NCBI RefSeq assembly: GCF_004028155.1
Contig: NZ_SBII01000019.1
Location: forward strand, 1-58,074
Length of the DNA: 58,074 nt
Direction: 5' to 3'
From: Flavobacterium cerinum
GTDB lineage: Bacteria; Bacteroidota; Bacteroidia; Flavobacteriales; Flavobacteriaceae
In this document: positions 45,816 through 55,370 of the stretch, piece after piece
Layout of the letters: the number at the start of each line of letters is the position of its first letter
Numbering within the stretch: position 1 is the first letter of the stretch
Made by a program: the position numbers and the translations under genes
Notes under the pieces: generated by a model
The model's input: the letters and a program-made list of their open reading frames with translations, nothing else
What the model was told of the DNA's origin: nothing
Databases searched by the model: none

Positions 45816-47546
45816 ATGAAAATTAAAACAAAACTTATACTGGCAGTAGGGGTGTTATTTATAATGATAACCATACTCTCGGCATTAGGCATCCGACAGG
45901 TAAATGTGCTTGCCGGTGACACAAAGAATATACTTGTAGACAACTACCTTTCACTGGAACATTCCCGTAATATGTATAAGATACTGGATAGCAATGAAAG
46001 AGATAAAGCAGCATTTGATAAGTTTAAAACCTATCTCGAAAAACAAAAGACCAATGTGACCGAAGTGGGTGAAGATGAACTTACCGATGATCTTTCTGAA
46101 CATTTTGAGGCTTTACAAAAAGATCCTAAAAATGTGATGCTGTTGGAAAAACTCCGTGGTGATCTAAATGGTATCATGAAACTAAATATGGATTCCATTA
46201 AGCGTAAAAGCAATACAGCCGAGTTAACTGCAGAAGATTCTATCTTATGGATGTCGCTTACCAGTTCTTTTTGTTTTATTATAGGATTTGTACTTATTGT
46301 AAACCTTCCGGGTTATATTGCCGATCCTATAAAAAGCTTAACAGACAGCATCCTCCAGATCGCAGCTAAAAATTATTCGCAGCGTGTTTACTTTAAGGGG
46401 CATGGTGAATTTGGAGCTTTGGCAAAATCATTCAATACCATGGCAGAAAAATTACAGGAATACAGTGCCAGTGATCTTTCTAAAGTGATGATGGAGAAAA
46501 AACGTATTGACACTCTTATTAATAATATGCACGATCCAGTTATAGGACTCGATGAAAATTACAAGGTACTTTTTGCAAATGATGAAGCTCTTAAAATAAC
46601 CGGTATTAAAAGCAGTGATCTTATTGGCAAACCTGCACATGAAGCTGCATTGACAAATGACCTGATCCGTAGTCTGACCAAAGACCTGGTTGCTCCACCC
46701 AATACTCCCGAAAAAGAACAGCCTTTAAAAATTTATGCCGATGGCAGGGAGAGCTATTTTGAAAAAGATATTATTTCTATTTCTATAGTTCCTACCGGAG
46801 AAACCGATAAAAAGAAAATAGGTTCGGTTATTATCCTTCGCAATATTACAGCCTATAAAGAACTGGATGCTGCCAAGACTAATTTTATTGCAACTGTTTC
46901 ACATGAGTTTAAAACACCTATTGCTGCAATGAAGATGAGTCTTCAGCTATTAGAGAATGAACAAACAGGTAAACTTAACGAAGAACAAAAGCATCTTGTA
47001 GAGAGTATAAAAGATGACGCAAACAGATTGTTAAGAACAACAGGAGAACTCCTTAATATAACACAGGTAGAAACAGGCAAAACAAGCATCAATATTACTT
47101 CGTGTGATGTAAGCTCTTTAATAACCGAAACGGTAGAAAGCAATAAGATCCAGGCGGCATCAAAAAACATAAAACTAGAAACTGCAGTTCCAATTAGTTT
47201 CCCCGATATATTAGCCGATGAAGAAAAAACACAATGGATCATGTCGAATTTGATTTCGAATGCGATTCGATACTCCTATGAAAACTCCTCTATATATATA
47301 ACCGCAACACAGCATGAAAAAACAATAGAGATAAGTGTTAAAGATACCGGTCTTGGAATACCCGAAAATTATCTTAACCGGGTTTTTGATAAATACTTCC
47401 GGGTGCCGGGTACTCAAAAAGAAGGAACCGGTTTGGGTCTTGCTATCAGCAAGGAATTCATGGAAGCACAGGGCGGAACGATCTTAGTTACCAGCGGTAC
47501 AGGCGAAGGCAGCTGTTTCACTCTGGTTTTTCAAAGATCATTTTAA
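45816..47546 (+). CDS. HAMP/PAS sensor histidine kinase of the Kdp locus
   Basis: 576 aa. Transmembrane helix 1 (about 7-27), a periplasmic helical region, helix 2 (about 147-170), HAMP ('PIKSLTDSILQIAAKNYSQR'), a PAS domain (about 228-345, 'LINNMHDPVIGLDENYKVLF'), HisKA with phospho-acceptor H363 in 'ATVSHEFKTPIAAM', and an HATPase_c domain with 'IMSNLISNAIRYSYE', 'KDTGLGIP' and 'GTGLGLAIS'. It should phosphorylate the NtrC-type regulator at 37258 in response to K+ or turgor, with the preceding KdpD half as a cytosolic sensor. It is the last gene of the operon; a strong terminator follows. Confidence 0.93.
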   Translation: MKIKTKLILAVGVLFIMITILSALGIRQVNVLAGDTKNILVDNYLSLEHSRNMYKILDSNERDKAAFDKFKTYLEKQKTNVTEVGEDELTDDLSEHFEALQKDPKNVMLLEKLRGDLNGIMKLNMDSIKRKSNTAELTAEDSILWMSLTSSFCFIIGFVLIVNLPGYIADPIKSLTDSILQIAAKNYSQRVYFKGHGEFGALAKSFNTMAEKLQEYSASDLSKVMMEKKRIDTLINNMHDPVIGLDENYKVLFANDEALKITGIKSSDLIGKPAHEAALTNDLIRSLTKDLVAPPNTPEKEQPLKIYADGRESYFEKDIISISIVPTGETDKKKIGSVIILRNITAYKELDAAKTNFIATVSHEFKTPIAAMKMSLQLLENEQTGKLNEEQKHLVESIKDDANRLLRTTGELLNITQVETGKTSINITSCDVSSLITETVESNKIQAASKNIKLETAVPISFPDILADEEKTQWIMSNLISNAIRYSYENSSIYITATQHEKTIEISVKDTGLGIPENYLNRVFDKYFRVPGTQKEGTGLGLAISKEFMEAQGGTILVTSGTGEGSCFTLVFQRSF

Positions 47547-47569
47547 TATTCGTTTGAAACATACACTTA

Positions 47570-47602
47570 AAAAAAGCAATCTGGATTCAGATTGCTTTTT
47601 TT
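47570..47602 (+). terminator. Terminator of the kdp operon
   Basis: AAAAAGCAATCTG and CAGATTGCTTTTT pair around a GATT loop, followed by further T. It lies 24 bp after the kinase stop codon. Confidence 0.9.
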
Positions 47603-47811
47603 ATATCATTTCGAAGTATACTATTTTATTAAAATTTGTACAGAATATTCCTCAAAATATAATTTTATATTATGTGCAATTCAATACCTCTATCAAATAA
47701 ATATCTAATAATTAAATAAATTTACCCTCTACTCCACTTTTATACACATAACCTATTAAATATTAGATTATTAGTAACTTTTCCTTAATAAAACCTTATC
47801 CTATAAATCGT

Positions 47812-47840
47812 TTGCGTAAGGAGTATTAAAATTAATTTTG
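47812..47840 (+). promoter_or_regulatory. Promoter of the T9SS type A repeat-protein gene
   Basis: TTG (47812-47814), an 18-bp spacer and TAATTTTG (47833-47840) match the consensus exactly. It implies a leader of about 73 nt before the ATG at 47918. The remaining part of the 47603-47917 gap shows no gene. Confidence 0.75.
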
Positions 47841-47917
47841 AGTTGTTAAGGTTATAACCCTGCAGGTATAACATCCTTTAAAACAACTATTTAACCAACT
47901 TTAAATTTTTATTAATT

Positions 47918-50900
47918 ATGTCTACAAAACGATTTTTCTTAGCTTTTGCTTTGGCGGCTTTTTCTTTTGGAAGTACCATGAGAGCAGCAGACAACTGGAC
48001 AAGCATTTTTAGTACGGCAGCTTTGCCGGAATGGAACTTTTTTGAGTGTACAGGTGGTGGAACTGAAACGTTTTCAAATCTTGGAAGCAGCTCAAGTTCA
48101 TATGCTACAAGAACATGGACTGGAAACAATGGTGTAGAATGGAGTGCTACTGATGCAAGAACTGACCTTGACCTTACAGGTGATGCTATTGCTTTAAGAA
48201 CAAGTACTCTTAAAAATACTATAGCTGTTGCCGGTGGTATAGGTACACTTAGCTTTAACTATCAAAGAGTATTTACTGGTAATTCAACTTTAAAGGTATT
48301 TGTTAATGGTGTACAATATGGTGGTGATATCACTGTATCTGCAACTACAACTACAGTTTACTCTCAGCCTATTAATGTAGCTGGTAATGTAAACATCGAA
48401 ATTAGAAACAGCGGAAACAGAACAGTTATTGATGATATATCATGGAGCTGTTATGGTACTCCTGTTGTAGGCCCGGAACTTCAACTTGCAGACGCTTTAG
48501 GTGTTAATCAGGATTGTGGTAACTTATTTGTAAATTTTGGTTCTCAATCAGTTGATGTTTCTACAGATGCTGTATTTACAATTAAAAATACTGGAACATC
48601 AAATCTTACTATCTCTTCACTTGCTCTAAGTAACACTACTGATTTTACAATCATATCCCCTTCTACTTTACCTCTTACTGTAGGTGCTTCAGGATCTGCA
48701 ATAGTTTTAGTACGTTTTGATGCCGTTACAGCTGGTGATAAATCTGCTACATTAACTATTACAAGTAATGATACTGACGAAGCTTCATGTGTTGTTGAGC
48801 TTTCTGGTAAAGGTTTAGTACCATGTACTGCTCCGGTTATTACTAGTGCTTCAGTTAATTTTGATGCTATTACTGCTACTTCTGCACATGCAGTGGCTAG
48901 CTACGCAACTGCTGATGCGTATATCGCAGTAGTTTCTACATTAAATGCATTAACTGCTGCTCCTGTAAATGGGTCTAACTATAGTGTTGGTACTCTTTTA
49001 GGTGGTGGTAAAGTAGTTTTTAATGGTAATGCTGCAGATTTCAATATGTCTGGCTTACTTGAAAACACTCCATATTTTGTTTTCCTTTTCCCTTATAACA
49101 ATACAGATTGTACTAGTGGGCCACTATACTATACTGAAAGTTCTATAGAAGGATCATTCTCTACTCCTGTTGCTCCATGTGTTGGTGGTGCAGAATCTTT
49201 CACTAATCTTGGTGCTGTTTCAAGTACATATGCTACAAGATCATGGACTGGCGATAACAGTGTTGCATGGACAGCTACAGATTCAAGAAGCGATCAGAAT
49301 CTTACAAACATTGCTGTTACTTTAAGAACAGGAAGTGTAAAAAACACTACTCCGGTATCTGGAGGTATTGGAACTTTATCTTTTAACTACAAAAGAATAT
49401 TCACAGGAAACTCTACTTTAAAAGTTCTTGTAAATGGTGTACAACAAGGAAGCGACATCACTGTTTCATCTGATTTAACTACTGCTTACTCTCAGGTTGT
49501 AGATCTTACAGGTGCTGTAACTGTAGAAATACAAAACAGTGGTAACAGAACGATCATTGATGATATTTCTTGGACTTGTTTTGAAACTCCAAACAGACCG
49601 GAGATTCAATTATTTGACAGTAATATGGCTTCTAAAGCTTGTGGTAATTTTACAATTGATTTTGGAAATGTTGCAGTAAACACTAACGGTGAAGCTACAT
49701 TTACTATTAAAAACAATGGTTTACAAACTTTAAACATCACTGCTCTTACTTTAAGCGATGCTGTTAACTATACTATCGTTTCTCCAGTTGCTCCTGTAAC
49801 TGTAAACTCTTTAGCTACTCAGGATGTTGTTGTAAAATTCAATAGTGCTGTTGCTGCTAGCTACCCTGCTACATTAACTGTAGAAAGCAATGATGCTGAC
49901 GAAGCTTCATGTGTTATCAATCTTTCTGCTACTGCTCAAAGTGCATGTGCTGCTCCTGTAGTAACCGGAGGAGATGTAACTGTATCAAACTTAACTTCTT
50001 CATCTGCAAGTTTCCTTGTAGAAGGTATTACTGCTGATGCTTATATCGCTATAATAAGTTCTACAGGTACAATAACTGCTCCGGTTAACGGAACTGCTTA
50101 TACTGTAGGAGCTACTATGGGTACTGCAACTGTAGCTTATGTAGGAAGCAATCCTTCATTTACATTATCAGGTCTTAATGCTGCAACTACATATACTGTT
50201 TTTGTATATCCTTACAACACTGCTAATTGTATTGGTGGTCCTTCTTATGCTGCTGCTCTTGAAACATCAGCTACTACAACAGCTGCTCCATGTGTAGGTG
50301 GTGGTGAAACATTCACAAACACAGGAACAAATTCTGCTACTTACGGTACTAAAAACTGGACTGGAGACAACGGTATTACATGGACTGCTACAGATTCAAG
50401 AAATGACCAGACTCTTACAGGAAAAGCAATTGCTATAAGAACAGGAAGTGTAAAAAATACTGCTGTAGTATCTGGCGGTGTAGGTACACTTACATTTAAC
50501 TACAAAAGAGTATTTACAGGTAACTCTACTTTAAAAGTTTTTGTTAACGGTACTCAATATGGTGCTGATGTAGTTGTTTCATCTGATGTTACTGCTGTAT
50601 TCTCTCAGGTAGTAAATGTTGCTGCAAACGCAACAATCGAAATCGTAAACAGTGGAAACAGAACAATCGTTGATGATATCTCTTGGACTTGTTATACAGC
50701 TGGAAGCGGTGCAAGAACTGCTCTTTCAACTGAAGAGGACAAAGCAATCGAAACATCTTCTGAAATTACCCTTTATCCAAACCCTAACAACGGTCAGTTC
50801 CAACTAGACCTTGCTACAGAAAGCGCTAACGTTGCTATCTATAATGTATTAGGCAAATTAGTACTTAACAAAGAGGTTCTAGATAACGAAGTTATCAACC

Positions 50901-50983
50901 TTGAAAGTGCTGGAAAAGGAATTTACATGATGGTAATAACATCAGGTAACAAAGTTTCAAGCAAAAAGGTTATAGTAAACTAA
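47918..50983 (+). CDS. Secreted repeat protein with T9SS type A sorting domain
   Basis: 1021 aa, signal peptide ending near residue 24 ('SFGSTMRAA'). The body alternates three module types in the order A-B-C-A-B-C-A. Module A (about residues 46-185, 421-558, 792-928) has 'GIGTLSFNY.R.FTGNSTLKV' and 'NSGNRT(V/I)IDDISW.C'. Module B (about 188-305 and 562-672) resembles the choice-of-anchor D/ASPM-SPD2-Hydin fold ('FTIKN.G...L.I..L.LS'). Module C (about 306-420 and 675-790) resembles a fibronectin-type domain ('APVNG..Y.VG'). The C-terminus is a typical type A sorting signal (YPNPNNGQF..., ending KKVIVN). It should be exported through the type IX system. Function is probably structural or adhesive. 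Confidence 0.9.
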   Translation: MSTKRFFLAFALAAFSFGSTMRAADNWTSIFSTAALPEWNFFECTGGGTETFSNLGSSSSSYATRTWTGNNGVEWSATDARTDLDLTGDAIALRTSTLKNTIAVAGGIGTLSFNYQRVFTGNSTLKVFVNGVQYGGDITVSATTTTVYSQPINVAGNVNIEIRNSGNRTVIDDISWSCYGTPVVGPELQLADALGVNQDCGNLFVNFGSQSVDVSTDAVFTIKNTGTSNLTISSLALSNTTDFTIISPSTLPLTVGASGSAIVLVRFDAVTAGDKSATLTITSNDTDEASCVVELSGKGLVPCTAPVITSASVNFDAITATSAHAVASYATADAYIAVVSTLNALTAAPVNGSNYSVGTLLGGGKVVFNGNAADFNMSGLLENTPYFVFLFPYNNTDCTSGPLYYTESSIEGSFSTPVAPCVGGAESFTNLGAVSSTYATRSWTGDNSVAWTATDSRSDQNLTNIAVTLRTGSVKNTTPVSGGIGTLSFNYKRIFTGNSTLKVLVNGVQQGSDITVSSDLTTAYSQVVDLTGAVTVEIQNSGNRTIIDDISWTCFETPNRPEIQLFDSNMASKACGNFTIDFGNVAVNTNGEATFTIKNNGLQTLNITALTLSDAVNYTIVSPVAPVTVNSLATQDVVVKFNSAVAASYPATLTVESNDADEASCVINLSATAQSACAAPVVTGGDVTVSNLTSSSASFLVEGITADAYIAIISSTGTITAPVNGTAYTVGATMGTATVAYVGSNPSFTLSGLNAATTYTVFVYPYNTANCIGGPSYAAALETSATTTAAPCVGGGETFTNTGTNSATYGTKNWTGDNGITWTATDSRNDQTLTGKAIAIRTGSVKNTAVVSGGVGTLTFNYKRVFTGNSTLKVFVNGTQYGADVVVSSDVTAVFSQVVNVAANATIEIVNSGNRTIVDDISWTCYTAGSGARTALSTEEDKAIETSSEITLYPNPNNGQFQLDLATESANVAIYNVLGKLVLNKEVLDNEVINLESAGKGIYMMVITSGNKVSSKKVIVN
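48053..50697 (+). repeat. Three long module-A repeats within the T9SS type A protein
   Basis: Module A is encoded at about 48053-48456, 49180-49585 and 50294-50697, each about 405 bp. The copies share 'TGNSTLKV' and 'DDISW' and clear similarity through their whole length; copies 2 and 3 are closest ('RTGSVKNT'). Boundaries are approximate. Confidence 0.75.
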
Positions 50984-51003
50984 TTAGTTACACTCTGATT
51001 TTT

Positions 51004-51035
51004 AACTCCGGCAGGAAACTGTCGGAGTTTTTTTA
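51004..51035 (+). terminator. Terminator of the T9SS type A protein gene
   Basis: AACTCCGGCAG and CTGTCGGAGTT pair with one internal mismatch around a GAAA loop, followed by T6. It lies 20 bp after the stop. Confidence 0.88.
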
Positions 51036-51166
51036 TAATATTCACATAACGTTTACCTCAATTTATAATAACTTTTTAGTAAGGTTTAAATAATTTCCCT
51101 TCCCTCAATTAAAAGTAGCTTGCGCAGATTTAGGAATTGATTAAAAACCTATCAGTTAATTACAAA

Positions 51167-54100
51167 ATGATGCGTAAAAAGAAGAAGTTATTTAAGCATG
51201 CAATACACCTTTTAGTATTGTTCATTATGATGTCGGGCAGCAGTGTAGCTGCACAGGTATATCAGCACAATTTTGGTACAACTGCAATTAACAGTTATCC
51301 TTATACAGTTGCTCCTACTACAGTACACCCGGATATTTCAGGTTCTGTATGGACTAACAATACAGGCAGCTGGGTTAGTTATGTTGGATCGGCAGGACAA
51401 GCATTAGGATTAGCAGACACATCTGCACCTACAGCCTCTGCTACACTCACCTTTACTATCGCCGCAGGTAAGCAGCTTACTATCGATTCTTTTTCCTTCT
51501 GGAGACAGCGAAGCAATTCAGGTGCTCAAAACTGGTCAATGTCTATTAACGGAACAAACGTTGGTAACGGAACGATACCAACTACAGGAACTGCTACCGG
51601 GACAACAGCAGTTGCAAACCCTGTAACCGGACTTACAGGTACAGTAAATGTAGTTATTGCATTAAGCGGAGCTTCGGGAGTAGGAACTTTTCGTGTAGAC
51701 GACTTTACACTTAACGGAACTGTAACTGGTACATGTACTGCTCCGGTTATTACTTCTATAACTCCTGCATCGGGACCTGCAAATACCATTGTAACAATTA
51801 ACGGTAGTGGTTTTACAACCGGTACAGGTACATCGTCTATAAAATTCAACGGTATAGAAGCAGCTTCTTTCACCGTAGTATCTAACACTGCTATTAAAGC
51901 TGTAGTTCCTGCATTGGCTACCACCGGTGTAATTACTGTTCTTACGAACGGCTGTTCTGGAACATCATCTGTATTTACTGTATTGAATTCTAATTGTGCA
52001 CCTACTCCTACTCTTGGTGATCTGTATATTTCAGAATTATATGACCAGCAGGCAGGAAGCGGCGGAATGATCGAAATTTACAACCCTACAAGTTCTACGA
52101 TCTCTTTAACCGGATATACATTACAGCGTTATGGTAATATCATCGATACTACTCCATCTCCAGGTTATATTTTAAACTTATCAGGCAGCATTGGATCTGA
52201 AATGACTTATCTCATTGCCTGTTCATCACCTAACCAAACTACCTGCGCTACTCCGCCTTTCTCTGCTACCTTAGGAAGTGGATTTAATGGAAATGATAAA
52301 TTTGAACTTCTGAAAAATAATATAGTAATTGATCTTGTAGAAGTACCGTTCATAGATCCTGGGTTTACATTAATAAGAAAACCGGATGCAGTTGCCCCTT
52401 CTACAACTTATAATGTTAATGAATGGAACAACACTGCTCATAATACAATTTTACCGAATAACTTTTGTCAGGATTTAGGAAACCACACTACTGTACCAGT
52501 ACCCTCAAATCCTTCGGCAACAATAACTACACAGCCTATAAGTAAATCTATATGCGAAAACAGCCAGACAACCCTTACTGTAATTATAAGTAACACTACA
52601 GGTTTTACATATCAGTGGAAAGTACTTAACACTTCTGGAAACTGGGTTAATGTAACAAATGGAGCTAATTATTCGGGAGCTACTACAAATACATTAACAA
52701 TTAACCCGGCTCTAATCACATTTACCGACAACCAATACTATTGCGAAATCACATCGGGTACATGTACTCTTATAAGCAATGCGGCACAACTTGTTGTTAC
52801 TCCTGCCCCGGCTGCTCCAACTGTAACAACTACACAGCCTACCTGTACCGCGCCAACAGGTACTATAACAATCAATACACCAACTGGATTAACATATAGC
52901 ATCGACGGAATTAATTTTCAGGCAAGTCCTATATTTACAAATCTTGCTCCGGGTAATTATCCGGTTACTGTAAAAAATACGGCAGGATGTATTTCAACAG
53001 TAACAATGGTCACTATCAACCCGGCTCCGGCTGCTCCGGCAATTGCCGATGTAACTACTGTTCAGCCAACATGCACAATTCCTACAGGAAGTATAACAAT
53101 AAATTCACCAACAGGTGCAGGAATAACTTATAGCATTGACGGAATTAACTTTGTAAACGGAGTTATATTTGCTAACCTTACACCAGGCACTTATACCATC
53201 ACGGTAAAAAATGCTGCAGGATGTACTTCGGTAACACCTATAATAACAATTAATACTGTTCCGGCTGCTCCGGCAGTAGCCAATGTAACTACCGTTCAGC
53301 CTACATGTACAACACCTACAGGAAGCATAACGGTAAACTCACCAACAGGTGCAGGAATAACTTATAGCATTGACGGAACGAACTTTGTAAATGGAGTTAC
53401 ATTCGCTAACCTTACACCAGGCACTTATACCATCACGGTAAAAAATGCTGTAGGATGTACTTCGGTAACACCTATAATAACAATCAGTACTGTTCCGGCT
53501 GCTCCGGCAGTAGCCAATGTAACTACGCTTCAACCAACCTGTACAACACCAACAGGAAGTATAACAGTAAATTCACCAACAGGTGCTGGTTTAACTTATA
53601 GCATTGACGGAACGAACTTTGTAAATGGAGTTACATTCGCTAACCTTACACCAGGCACTTATACCATCACGGTAAAAAATGCAGCAGGTTGTACTTCGGT
53701 AACACCTATAATAACAATCAATACTGTTCCGGGGGCTCCGGCAATTGCCGATGTAACTACCGTTCAGCCTACATGCACAACACCCACAGGAACTATAACT
53801 GTAAATTCACCAACAGGTGCTGGACTTACCTACAGCATTGACGGAACGAACTTTGTAAATGGAGTTACATTTGCTAATCTGGCTCCGGGAACATACAATA
53901 TCACAGTAAAGAATGCTGCAGGATGTACTTCGATAACACCTTTAATAACTATCAATGTAGTTCCGGGGGCTCCGGCAATTGCCGATGTAACTACCGTTCA
54001 GCCTACATGTACAACACCAACAGGAAGTATAACTGTAAACTCACCAACAGGTGCTGGACTAACCTACAGTATTGACGGAACTAACTTTGTAAACGGAGTC

Positions 54101-55216
54101 ACATTTGCTAACCTCGCTCCTGGCACATATACTATAACAGTAAAGAATGCAGCAGGATGTACTTCGGTAACACCTTTAATAACTATCAATGTAGTTCCGG
54201 GTGCTCCGGCAGTCGCAGATGTAAGTACAATCCAGCCTACATGCGCAGCTCCGACAGGAAGCATAACTGTAAACTCACCAACAGGTGCTGGATTTACCTA
54301 CAGCATTGACGGAACAAACTTTGTAAACGGAGTTACATTTGCTAATCTGGCTCCGGGAACATATAATATCACAGTAAAAAATGCAGCAGGTTGTACTTCG
54401 GTAACACCTCTAATAACAATCGATGTTGTACCTGGTGCTCCGGCAATTGCCAATGTAACTACGGTTCAGCCTACATGTGCAATTCCAACAGGAAGTATAA
54501 CAGTTAACACTCCAACAGGGGCAGGATTAACATACAGTATAGATGGAACAAACTTCCAAAATGGAGTAACTTTCACTAACCTGGCTTCTGGTAACTATAA
54601 CATTACAGTGAAAAATGCAGAGGGATGCACGTCAGTAACACCTGTCATCATTAACACTGGTGCTAAAGTTCCACTTATTACAAAAGTTCAGGAATGCAGA
54701 GATACAACATCTGGTAAAAACTACATACTAGAAGTACTTCCACTTGATAGTTCTTTTGAAATATCTACTGCTACATTCAAATGGAAAAATGAACAAGGAA
54801 ATACTATTGGAAACGATGAAAACACTTTTGACGTTACACAGTATGTTGCTTCAAATAATATTGACACTGCTGATTTCCCTCTTCTATTTACAGTAACCGT
54901 AACTACAAACGGAGGATGCGAAGCTACTGCCGAGTTTACTGTAGAAAGTTATTTTTGCAATATTCCTAAAGGTATATCACCAAACAATGATGGTATGAAT
55001 GATAGTTTTAACCTAACAGGTATGAATGTAAAAAAGCTAAGCATTTTTAATCGATACGGTTTAGAAGTTTACACTAAAAACGATTACAAAAATGAATGGT
55101 TTGGACAATCTAATAAAAATGATGAACTACCAACAGGTACATATTATTATGCTATCGAAACTAAAAGTGGTGATTCTCAAACCGGATGGGTCTATATAAA
55201 CAGACAGGATAAATAA
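51167..55216 (+). CDS. SprB-repeat adhesin with gliding-motility-associated C-terminal domain (T9SS type B)
   Basis: Start at ATG 51167 (1349 aa); an adjacent ATG at 51170 is possible, while the frame extends to a TTG at 51137 that gives no signal peptide. The signal is 'HAIHLLVLFIMMSGSSVAAQ'. Domains in order: an N-terminal beta-sandwich ('FSFWRQRSNSGAQNWS', about 30-190), an IPT/TIG domain (about 195-275), a lamin-tail-like domain (about 285-440, 'LYISELYDQQAGSGGMIEIY'), an Ig-like domain (about 450-545), eight SprB-type repeats (about 550-1165), a short Ig-like region, and the CHU_C/gliding-associated end ('CNIPKGISPNNDGMNDSFNL', 'FNRYGLEVY', 'PTGTYYYAI'). It is exported by the type IX system and probably displayed on the surface as an adhesin. 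A paralogue follows at 55371. Confidence 0.92.
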   Translation: MMRKKKKLFKHAIHLLVLFIMMSGSSVAAQVYQHNFGTTAINSYPYTVAPTTVHPDISGSVWTNNTGSWVSYVGSAGQALGLADTSAPTASATLTFTIAAGKQLTIDSFSFWRQRSNSGAQNWSMSINGTNVGNGTIPTTGTATGTTAVANPVTGLTGTVNVVIALSGASGVGTFRVDDFTLNGTVTGTCTAPVITSITPASGPANTIVTINGSGFTTGTGTSSIKFNGIEAASFTVVSNTAIKAVVPALATTGVITVLTNGCSGTSSVFTVLNSNCAPTPTLGDLYISELYDQQAGSGGMIEIYNPTSSTISLTGYTLQRYGNIIDTTPSPGYILNLSGSIGSEMTYLIACSSPNQTTCATPPFSATLGSGFNGNDKFELLKNNIVIDLVEVPFIDPGFTLIRKPDAVAPSTTYNVNEWNNTAHNTILPNNFCQDLGNHTTVPVPSNPSATITTQPISKSICENSQTTLTVIISNTTGFTYQWKVLNTSGNWVNVTNGANYSGATTNTLTINPALITFTDNQYYCEITSGTCTLISNAAQLVVTPAPAAPTVTTTQPTCTAPTGTITINTPTGLTYSIDGINFQASPIFTNLAPGNYPVTVKNTAGCISTVTMVTINPAPAAPAIADVTTVQPTCTIPTGSITINSPTGAGITYSIDGINFVNGVIFANLTPGTYTITVKNAAGCTSVTPIITINTVPAAPAVANVTTVQPTCTTPTGSITVNSPTGAGITYSIDGTNFVNGVTFANLTPGTYTITVKNAVGCTSVTPIITISTVPAAPAVANVTTLQPTCTTPTGSITVNSPTGAGLTYSIDGTNFVNGVTFANLTPGTYTITVKNAAGCTSVTPIITINTVPGAPAIADVTTVQPTCTTPTGTITVNSPTGAGLTYSIDGTNFVNGVTFANLAPGTYNITVKNAAGCTSITPLITINVVPGAPAIADVTTVQPTCTTPTGSITVNSPTGAGLTYSIDGTNFVNGVTFANLAPGTYTITVKNAAGCTSVTPLITINVVPGAPAVADVSTIQPTCAAPTGSITVNSPTGAGFTYSIDGTNFVNGVTFANLAPGTYNITVKNAAGCTSVTPLITIDVVPGAPAIANVTTVQPTCAIPTGSITVNTPTGAGLTYSIDGTNFQNGVTFTNLASGNYNITVKNAEGCTSVTPVIINTGAKVPLITKVQECRDTTSGKNYILEVLPLDSSFEISTATFKWKNEQGNTIGNDENTFDVTQYVASNNIDTADFPLLFTVTVTTNGGCEATAEFTVESYFCNIPKGISPNNDGMNDSFNLTGMNVKKLSIFNRYGLEVYTKNDYKNEWFGQSNKNDELPTGTYYYAIETKSGDSQTGWVYINRQDK
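52835..54660 (+). repeat. Eight tandem SprB-type repeats, 234-bp period
   Basis: Counting from the Gln codon of the QPTC motif, units begin at 52835, 53063, 53297, 53531, 53765, 53999, 54233 and 54467. The last seven are exactly 234 bp (78 codons) apart; the first unit is 228 bp because it lacks two codons (GA of SPTGAG). The internal units are nearly identical over long stretches at DNA level. Protein motif: 'QPTC..PTGSITVNSPTGAG' then 'TYSIDGTNF' and 'NITVKNAAGCTSVTP'. Confidence 0.92.
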
Positions 55217-55237
55217 TAAATACATTTTTTTTGATCT

Positions 55238-55268
55238 AATAAAGCCGCTTATAGCGGCTTTATTTATT
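55238..55268 (+). terminator. Terminator of the SprB-repeat adhesin gene
   Basis: AATAAAGCCGCT and AGCGGCTTTATT form a perfect 12-bp stem with a TAT loop; a partial T run (TATT) follows. It lies 22 bp after the stop and could work in both directions. Confidence 0.8.
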
Positions 55269-55370
55269 AACAAAATTTACAATTAAATGATTTTCCAATC
55301 ATCATAATATAACTATTTCAAAATATTCAAAACTATAAATACCTCTAATTTCGGCTTTAAAAAAAAGGGG

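Noticed and set aside
44686..47546. kdpD broken by a frameshift into two genes
   Set aside because: The kinase gene has its own start, transmembrane helices, HAMP and PAS domains, and the KdpD half ends cleanly after its Usp domain, so this is a designed split.
51526..54264. Minus-strand open frames within the SprB-repeat gene
   Set aside because: They arise from the low-complexity repeat codons on the coding strand and have no independent support.
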